Of a DNA stretch of 19,811 bases, positions 14,788 to 19,811 are shown in pieces (within the stretch, counting starts at the first letter, position 1; every line of letters starts with the position of its first letter). A program made the translations under genes and the position numbers. The notes beneath the pieces are model-generated. The model searched no databases. It had not been told where the DNA came from and saw nothing but the letters and a program-made list of their open reading frames with translations. The DNA comes from an uncultured Bacillota bacterium (lineage in GTDB: Bacteria; Bacillota_I; Bacilli_A; Erysipelotrichales; Erysipelotrichaceae), in NCBI GenBank assembly GCA_900321955.1, contig ONXX01000005.1, positions 1 through 19,811 on the forward strand, in the 5' to 3' direction.

Positions 14788-15708
14788 ATGAAGCGCTTTG
14801 CGCCTTTGATGGTCTTAATTGCGGCGACCCTTTGGGGAAGCAACGGCATCTTTGTCAAACTGCTGGCGGACTCCGGTTTCTCCAGCATCGAACGGACCTC
14901 GATCCGTCTGGTCATCGCCGTGATAATGGAAGCCGTTCTGGTCTATCTTTCCGATAAGAGATGTTTTCAGATCGATACAAAGGGACTCTTCTACAGTTTT
15001 TCCATCGGTGCTTTCGGCATCTACCTGTTTCTGGTCCTTTATACGCTGTCCATCGCCCGGACCGGCATGGGCACCGCAGCGGTTTTGATCTATCTGATGC
15101 CGACACTGGTGACCTTATATGTCTGCATCTTTGAAAAGGCGAAGTTCACCTGGATCAAGGCAGTGGCCTTAGTATTGAATTTAAGCGGCTGCGCTCTGGT
15201 ATCGGGGATCGCGACGGGTTCCTTGGTCGATCCCTTAGGTATCCTGTTTGGCATTCTGGCTGGCTTCTTATACGCCTTCAACAACATCATGACAGCCAGA
15301 AAGCTTAAGAAATATCCCGCCTTGACCAAGATGTTTTATCCGGCATTGGCCGCTGCAATTCTGGCTTTGACTTATCTTGTCGTGTTCAGTGATCCTGCAA
15401 GGATCGTGAATGTCTTTATGGCCGATCCGAGGATCCTGCTCATATGCATCCTTTGGGCCTTCTGCTGCTCGATCTGCACCTACTATCTGTTCAATCGGGC
15501 CCTGTCCTATCTGGATGTGGAGACGGCATCCCTGCTTTCGACCTTTGAGCCGGTGGCAGCGGTGCTGTTTGGCTTATTCCTTTTTAATGAAAAACTCGAC
15601 GTGTTTGGCGTGATCGGCGTCGTGCTGGTCATCGTTTCTCTTGTGATAAATGAGATAAAGGAGAAAAAGAATGAAAAAGATACTGATCGTTGTGGATATG
15701 CAGAATGA
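14788..15708 (+). CDS. EamA family transporter (drug/metabolite transporter superfamily)
   Basis: This 306-residue membrane protein has about ten predicted helices in two EamA repeats (roughly residues 5-140 and 150-292). The first opens with the typical LIAATLWGSNGIFVKLL and the second half contains YLFNRALSYLDVETASLLSTFEPVAAVLFGLFLF, a well-conserved DMT stretch. Such proteins export or import small metabolites, amino acids or drugs; the substrate cannot be read from sequence. No good ribosome site is at proper distance: the ATG lies two bases after the aminopeptidase stop, so translation is probably coupled. Its 3' end overlaps the following gene by 38 bases, giving a hydrophilic tail (NEIKEKKNEKDTDRCGYAE). 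An amino-acid exporter would suit the peptidase neighbour, but that is a guess. Confidence 0.93.
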   Translation: MKRFAPLMVLIAATLWGSNGIFVKLLADSGFSSIERTSIRLVIAVIMEAVLVYLSDKRCFQIDTKGLFYSFSIGAFGIYLFLVLYTLSIARTGMGTAAVLIYLMPTLVTLYVCIFEKAKFTWIKAVALVLNLSGCALVSGIATGSLVDPLGILFGILAGFLYAFNNIMTARKLKKYPALTKMFYPALAAAILALTYLVVFSDPARIVNVFMADPRILLICILWAFCCSICTYYLFNRALSYLDVETASLLSTFEPVAAVLFGLFLFNEKLDVFGVIGVVLVIVSLVINEIKEKKNEKDTDRCGYAE

Positions 15709-16198
15709 CTTCATAGACGGCTCCCTTGGCACCAAGGAAGCGGAAAGCATTGTCGATCATGTCGTTGAAGAGATTAACAAAGACTATTCGCTGGTCATTG
15801 CCACCAGAGATACCCATCCGGAAAACTATCTGGAGACCAACGAAGGAAAGCACCTGCCGGTAAAGCACTGCATCAAAAACAGCGAGGGCTGGCAAATCCG
15901 CTCTGAGGTCTTTGAAGCGATCGAGGCCAAGGAATATCTGGTGATCGACAAGCCGACCTTCGGTTCGGAAAAGCTCGTGGAGATCTTAAAGAAGATCAAC
16001 GAAGAAGAGGAGATCGAAACGATCACCCTGGTCGGTTTATGTACCGATATCTGTGTGGTTTCCAATGCCTTGTTAGTAAAGGCGGCCTTCCCGGAAAAGC
16101 GCATCGAGGTCAAGGAAAACTGCTGTGCCGGCGTCACGCCGCAGAGCCATGATGCAGCTTTGACGACGATGAAGATGTGCCAGATCGAGGTCATTTAG
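15671..16198 (+). CDS. Isochorismatase-like cysteine hydrolase (nicotinamidase-related)
   Basis: This 175-residue enzyme has the catalytic triad of the family: Asp9 in VVDMQNDF, Lys94 in DKPTFGS and Cys128 in GLCTDICVVSNA. The TRDTHPENYLETNEGKHLP segment keeps an Asp-x-His as in the metal site of nicotinamidases, so hydrolysis of nicotinamide or a related amide is plausible. AAGGAG lies 7 bases before the ATG, inside the end of the EamA gene, with a 38-base overlap in another frame. It is the last gene of the aminopeptidase-transporter unit; no strong terminator is seen after it. The family is secure; nicotinamidase (pncA) is only one of several possible activities. Confidence 0.93.
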   Translation: MKKILIVVDMQNDFIDGSLGTKEAESIVDHVVEEINKDYSLVIATRDTHPENYLETNEGKHLPVKHCIKNSEGWQIRSEVFEAIEAKEYLVIDKPTFGSEKLVEILKKINEEEEIETITLVGLCTDICVVSNALLVKAAFPEKRIEVKENCCAGVTPQSHDAALTTMKMCQIEVI

Positions 16199-16216
16199 AC
16201 AAGTCGGCTTTTTCGG

Positions 16217-16246
16217 TTGACAAGGGTCTTCTTTCTTTGATATCCT
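16217..16246 (+). promoter_or_regulatory. Candidate promoter of the pyrC-carB unit
   Basis: Perfect TTGACA (16217-16222), then TATCCT at 16241-16246 (18-base spacer) or GATATC at 16239-16244 (16-base spacer). The -10 is imperfect. Predicted transcription start is near 16252. Confidence 0.5.
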
Positions 16247-16251
16247 TTTTT

Positions 16252-16294
16252 AGAAATAAGGGCTTTTAGAAGCGTTATAAGGCCACTGATTTCT
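16252..16294 (+). promoter_or_regulatory. Possible structured leader before pyrC
   Basis: AGAAAT (16252-16257) can pair with ATTTCT (16289-16294), and GGC with GCC and GCTT with AAGC inside. It starts near the predicted start of transcription and ends about 20 bases before the ATG. No standard PyrR-binding motif or terminator is recognisable, so a regulatory role is speculative. Confidence 0.25.
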
Positions 16295-16314
16295 TCGAAA
16301 AAGGAGAAAAAAGT

Positions 16315-17523
16315 ATGAGAGCAGACGCCAGGGTGTTTAAAAAACAGGACGACAGATCAGATGTGAATCGTATTGTCTCTATTGATGTCCCTGAGCTTGG
16401 CTGCCAAGGTGATTATGTTATTTTTCCCGGTTTCTGTGATGTGCATGTGCATCTCAGGGAACCGGGTTTTTCTTATAAGGAAACCATTGAGACCGGGACT
16501 AAGGCGGCAGCCCATGGCGGCTATACGACGATCTGTCCGATGCCAAACCTCAATCCCGTACCGGATAATTATGAACATCTGAAGGAAGAACTCGATCTGA
16601 TCGAGAAAGAAGCACTCATCGAAGCGCTTCCGTATGGTTCCTGCACGGTCAAGGAAGAGGGAAAAGAAATCGCTTCATTAGAAGAGATGGCTCCGTATGT
16701 CTGTGCCTTCTCGGATGATGGCAAGGGCATTCAGGAAGAGACGATGATGGAAGAAGTCATGGTCAGGGCTAAAGAACTCGGCAAGATCGTGGCTGCCCAT
16801 TGCGAGGTCAATGAACTGTTAAAAGGCGGCTATATCCACGACGGGGAATACGCCAGAAAACACGGTCATAGAGGCATCTGTTCGGAAAGCGAATGGAAAG
16901 AGATCGAACGTGATGTGAAGCTGGCCAAGAAGACCGGCTGCGCCTACCACGTCTGCCACATCTCGACCAAAGAATCGGTCGAGATCATCCGTCAGGCAAA
17001 GAAGGACGGGGTCGATGTGACCTGTGAAACGGCACCGCATTATCTGATCTTAAATGAAAATGATCTGCAGGAATCCGGCGATTTCAAGATGAATCCGCCG
17101 CTTCGCAGCAAAGAGGATCAGGAAGCTCTGATCAAAGGAATACAGGACGGGACGATCGATATGATCGCTACCGACCATGCCCCGCACAGCGAGGAAGAAA
17201 AAGCCAAAGGGCTGAAGAAGAGCGCCATGGGCATCGTCGGGCTGGAGACGGCTTTCCCGTTACTCTATACCAGGCTGGTGAAGACGGGAATCATTTCCTT
17301 AAAGAAACTGATCGAATTGCTCAACGACAATCCGCGAAGACGTTTTGGCTTAAAACAGGAAGATTCCTGGTGTCTCTGGGATCTGAACGATCACTATGTG
17401 ATCGATGAAAAAGACTTCCTATCCAAGGGCAAGGCGAGTCCTTTCAAGGGAATGGAAGTGTACGGCAGATGTTTAAAAACGGTATGTGAAGGAAGGACCG
17501 TTTACGAATACAAAGGGGAATAG
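16315..17523 (+). CDS. pyrC: Dihydroorotase (class I)
   Basis: Closes carbamoyl-aspartate to dihydroorotate in pyrimidine synthesis. The metal-site motifs are clear: DVHVHLREPG (residues 42-51, with His44 and His46), FSDDGKG (around Asp134/Asp135, the Asp that bridges the two zincs in class I enzymes), AAHCE, YHVCHIST and TDHAPH (Asp287). TAPHYL and MNPPLR are also in place. At 402 residues it is short by about 20; the N-terminal strand region that normally reads LIKNGRVVDP is reduced and irregular (MRADARVFKKQDDRSD). AAGGAG sits 8 bases before the chosen ATG. carB follows after two bases, so the two are in one operon. Identity is secure. Confidence 0.96.
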   Translation: MRADARVFKKQDDRSDVNRIVSIDVPELGCQGDYVIFPGFCDVHVHLREPGFSYKETIETGTKAAAHGGYTTICPMPNLNPVPDNYEHLKEELDLIEKEALIEALPYGSCTVKEEGKEIASLEEMAPYVCAFSDDGKGIQEETMMEEVMVRAKELGKIVAAHCEVNELLKGGYIHDGEYARKHGHRGICSESEWKEIERDVKLAKKTGCAYHVCHISTKESVEIIRQAKKDGVDVTCETAPHYLILNENDLQESGDFKMNPPLRSKEDQEALIKGIQDGTIDMIATDHAPHSEEEKAKGLKKSAMGIVGLETAFPLLYTRLVKTGIISLKKLIELLNDNPRRRFGLKQEDSWCLWDLNDHYVIDEKDFLSKGKASPFKGMEVYGRCLKTVCEGRTVYEYKGE

Positions 17524-17525
17524 TT

Positions 17526-19811
17526 ATGGCAAAAAGGACAGATATCAAAAAAGTACTGATCATCGGCAGCGGTCCGATCGTCATCGGTCAGGCGGCTGAA
17601 TTTGACTACGCCGGCACGCAGGCCTGTCTGGCATTAAAAGAAGAAGGCTACCAGGTCATTTTATGCAACTCCAATCCGGCGACCATCATGACGGATGTCT
17701 CCATGGCCGATAAGGTCTACATGGAACCGCTGAATCTGGAATACATTGCCAAGATCCTGCGTTACGAAAGACCGGATGCCATCGTTCCGGGCATCGGCGG
17801 TCAGACCGGCCTGAACCTGGCGGTCCAGCTCGACAAGAAGGGCGTCTTAAAGGAATGCGGCGTCAAGCTTCTGGGCACGCCGCGCGATAGTATCGAAAAG
17901 GCGGAAGACCGTGAGCTGTTCAAGGAAATGTGCATGGAGATCGGTGAACCGGTCATCCCTTCCAAGATCACCTATGATATCGAAGAAGCAAAACAAGCGG
18001 CCAAGGAGATCGGCTATCCGGTCGTCCTGCGTCCGGCCTTTACCTTGGGCGGCACCGGCGGCGGCTTTGCCTACGACGAAGAGGAGCTGGTCAATATCGC
18101 CACAGGCGGTTTCAAGGCTTCACCGGTCCATCAGGTCCTGGTGGAAAAGAGCGTCAAAGGCTACAAGGAAATCGAATTTGAAGTCATGCGCGATTCCTCC
18201 GATCACTGCATCACGATCTGCGGCATGGAGAATGTCGATCCGGTCGGTGTTCATACCGGCGATTCGATGGTCGTTGTCCCGATCCTTTCGTTGAATGATC
18301 ACGATTTAAAGATGCTGAACGATTCGGCCATCAAGATCATCCGTGCCTTGAAGGTTGAAGGCGGCTGCAACGTTCAGTTTGCCTTGCATCCGGAAAGCAG
18401 CGAATACTTCCTGATCGAAGTCAATCCGCGTGTATCCCGTTCTTCCGCTCTGGCCTCCAAGGCCAGCGGCTATCCGATCGCCCGCGTTTCTGCCAAGATC
18501 GCTTTGGGCATGACCCTGGAAGAGATCGAAGTGGCCGGCACGACAGCCGACAAGGAACCGCGTCTGGACTACATCGTTGCCAAGTTCCCGCGCTTCCCGT
18601 TTGACAAGTTCCCGACGACGCCGAACATCTTAGGCACGCAAATGAAGGCGACGGGCGAAGTCATGGGCATCGGTGCCAATCTGGAAGAATGCATCCTGAA
18701 GTCGGTCCGTTCTCTGGAGATCGGCGTCTGTCACCTTTATCTGGAAAAGTTTGACAGCTATACGAATGAAGAACTTTTAAATTATCTGAGTGAATTCCGA
18801 TCGGACGGTATCTTCGCCCTGAGCGAGGCGATCCGCCGTCACATCGATTTAAATAAACTGCATGAAGTGACGATGATCACGATGCTGTTCCTGGAATCTA
18901 TTGCCAGGATCATCGCCATGGAAGAAGAACTCAAGGATCACGTCAATGATCTGAATGTCCTGCGCAAAGCCAAGAAGATGGGCTTTGGCGACAAATACAT
19001 TTCCAAACTGTGGAATCTCAAGGAGATCGAAGTCTACGAGAAGCGCATCAAAAACAACATCGTGCCGATCTTCAAGATGATCGATACCCTGCATTCCGGC
19101 AAGTACATCGCTTATCACTACTCTTCCTATACCGGCGAGAATGAATCAAGACTGACGAATAAGAAGAAGATCGTGGTTTTAGGTGCGGGTCCGATCCAGA
19201 TCGTGGTCTTGGGTGCGGGTCCGATCCGCATCGGCCAGGGTGTGGAGTTCGACTATTCTTCCGTCCATGCCGTGCAGACCATCCGCAAGAACGGCTACGA
19301 GGCCATCATCATCAACTCCAACCCGGAGACGGTCTCGACCGATTATACGACCTCCGACAAGCTCTACTTTGAACCATTGACACCGGAAGATGTCATGAAT
19401 GTCATCAATTTTGAAAAACCGGAAGGCGTCATCGTCTCTCTGGGCGGTCAGACGGCAGTCAACCTGGCGGAACCTCTATATGAAAGAGGCGTCAAGATCA
19501 TCGGTACCGACACCAAGGCGATCGAAAGGGCAGAGAACCGCGATTCCTTTGAAAAGATCATGGAAGAGCTGGGCATCCCGCAGCCGGAAGGCAAGGCCGT
19601 CACCAATATCGAAGACGGCGTCAAGGCGGCTGAAGAGATCGGCTATCCGGTCCTGGTTCGTCCAAGCTACGTTCTGGGCGGTCGGGCAATGCAGATCGTC
19701 GGCAACGAGGAACAGCTGCGCCATTATCTGAAAAACGCGGCAGCCATCGATGAAGAAAAGCCGGTCCTGGTTGACCACTACATCGAAGGCAAGGAAGTCG
19801 AGATCGACGCC
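17526..19811 (+). CDS. carB: Carbamoyl-phosphate synthase large subunit, 5' 762 codons
   Basis: Makes carbamoyl phosphate from bicarbonate, ammonia (delivered from CarA) and two ATP, for pyrimidines and arginine. I read the frame open from ATG 17526 to the window end, so about 762 of ~1070 codons are present. Recognisable parts are GSGPIVIGQAAEFDYAGTQA at the start, SNPATIMTD, the first ATP-grasp region with RPAFTLGGTGGGFAYDE, EVNPRVSRSSALASKASGYPIA, AKFPRFPFDKFPT, and the second half starting at about residue 545 with GPIRIGQGVEFDYSSVH, SNPETVSTDY and RPSYVLGGRAMQIV. Between KKK and GPIRIG lies a 10-residue tandem duplication (bases 19170-19229) not expected in the family. No carA lies upstream; pyrC precedes it directly. 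Confidence 0.95.
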   Translation, partial: MAKRTDIKKVLIIGSGPIVIGQAAEFDYAGTQACLALKEEGYQVILCNSNPATIMTDVSMADKVYMEPLNLEYIAKILRYERPDAIVPGIGGQTGLNLAVQLDKKGVLKECGVKLLGTPRDSIEKAEDRELFKEMCMEIGEPVIPSKITYDIEEAKQAAKEIGYPVVLRPAFTLGGTGGGFAYDEEELVNIATGGFKASPVHQVLVEKSVKGYKEIEFEVMRDSSDHCITICGMENVDPVGVHTGDSMVVVPILSLNDHDLKMLNDSAIKIIRALKVEGGCNVQFALHPESSEYFLIEVNPRVSRSSALASKASGYPIARVSAKIALGMTLEEIEVAGTTADKEPRLDYIVAKFPRFPFDKFPTTPNILGTQMKATGEVMGIGANLEECILKSVRSLEIGVCHLYLEKFDSYTNEELLNYLSEFRSDGIFALSEAIRRHIDLNKLHEVTMITMLFLESIARIIAMEEELKDHVNDLNVLRKAKKMGFGDKYISKLWNLKEIEVYEKRIKNNIVPIFKMIDTLHSGKYIAYHYSSYTGENESRLTNKKKIVVLGAGPIQIVVLGAGPIRIGQGVEFDYSSVHAVQTIRKNGYEAIIINSNPETVSTDYTTSDKLYFEPLTPEDVMNVINFEKPEGVIVSLGGQTAVNLAEPLYERGVKIIGTDTKAIERAENRDSFEKIMEELGIPQPEGKAVTNIEDGVKAAEEIGYPVLVRPSYVLGGRAMQIVGNEEQLRHYLKNAAAIDEEKPVLVDHYIEGKEVEIDA
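19170..19229. repeat. Tandem 30-bp duplication within carB
   Basis: Copy 1 (19170-19199) and copy 2 (19200-19229) match at 26 of 30 bases. Both encode IVVLGAGPI, followed by Gln in copy 1 and Arg in copy 2. Two differences are synonymous. The frame is kept. Confidence 0.95.

Noticed and set aside
16246..16251. T run near the pyrC promoter as a UTP-sensing reiterative transcription start
   Set aside because: The run lies before the predicted transcription start rather than at it, so the known pyrBI-type mechanism does not fit.
17911..18294. Arg/Ser-rich plus-strand frame within carB
   Set aside because: Out-of-frame shadow of carB, which is open through this region in its own frame.

Overview
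This window looks like a piece of a chromosome from a Gram-positive anaerobe of the Bacillota. The gene style (AGGAGG-type ribosome sites, two lipoproteins, a class I dihydroorotase, compact operons, mid-range GC) suggests a gut Erysipelotrichia-like organism. That placement is inference, because no phylogenetic marker is present. The first ~165 bases are different: they are about 65% GC by hand count and encode part of a 4Fe-4S ferredoxin-type protein. They join abruptly to the opposite-strand DUF4139 gene, so the window probably starts with a chimeric contig end.

Layout. (1) 1-165: foreign-looking ferredoxin fragment. (2) 163-4265: mostly single genes: a truncated DUF4140/DUF4139 protein (-), a pyridoxamine-oxidase-like flavin protein (+), an asparagine-rich low-complexity protein of unknown function (-), an ASCH-domain protein (+) lying between two diverged direct repeats, tRNA-Ser(CGA) (+), and a lipoprotein with three diverged repeats (-). 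(3) 4538-8748: a tight four-gene plus-strand operon of a diacylglycerol-kinase-like lipid kinase, a CrtI/RetSat-like FAD oxidoreductase, an FAD/NAD/2Fe-2S reductase and a YhhN (lysoplasmalogenase-family) membrane protein, closed by a hairpin. (4) 8803-12049: a tyrosine-phosphatase lipoprotein, a 565-residue protein resembling DUF7309/DUF6930 proteins, and a DUF952 protein. (5) 12113-13477: pyruvate kinase with its own promoter and a downstream hairpin. (6) 13550-16198: an M29 aminopeptidase, an EamA transporter and a cysteine hydrolase, nearly touching or overlapping. (7) 16315-window end: dihydroorotase (pyrC) and the first 762 codons of carbamoyl-phosphate synthase large subunit (carB), giving pyrimidine synthesis. 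No carA lies between them.

The most interesting biology is the four-gene lipid/redox operon. A lipid kinase, a polyene-type desaturase/saturase, a dedicated-looking electron carrier and a lysoplasmalogenase-family protein together suggest an undescribed membrane-lipid or isoprenoid modification pathway; the pathway is inference. Other points worth checking are the asparagine-rich protein, the direct repeats around the ASCH gene, and a 30-bp in-frame tandem duplication in carB that could be a real insertion or a strain-merging assembly error. No CRISPR array, insertion sequence, phage gene or rRNA was seen.
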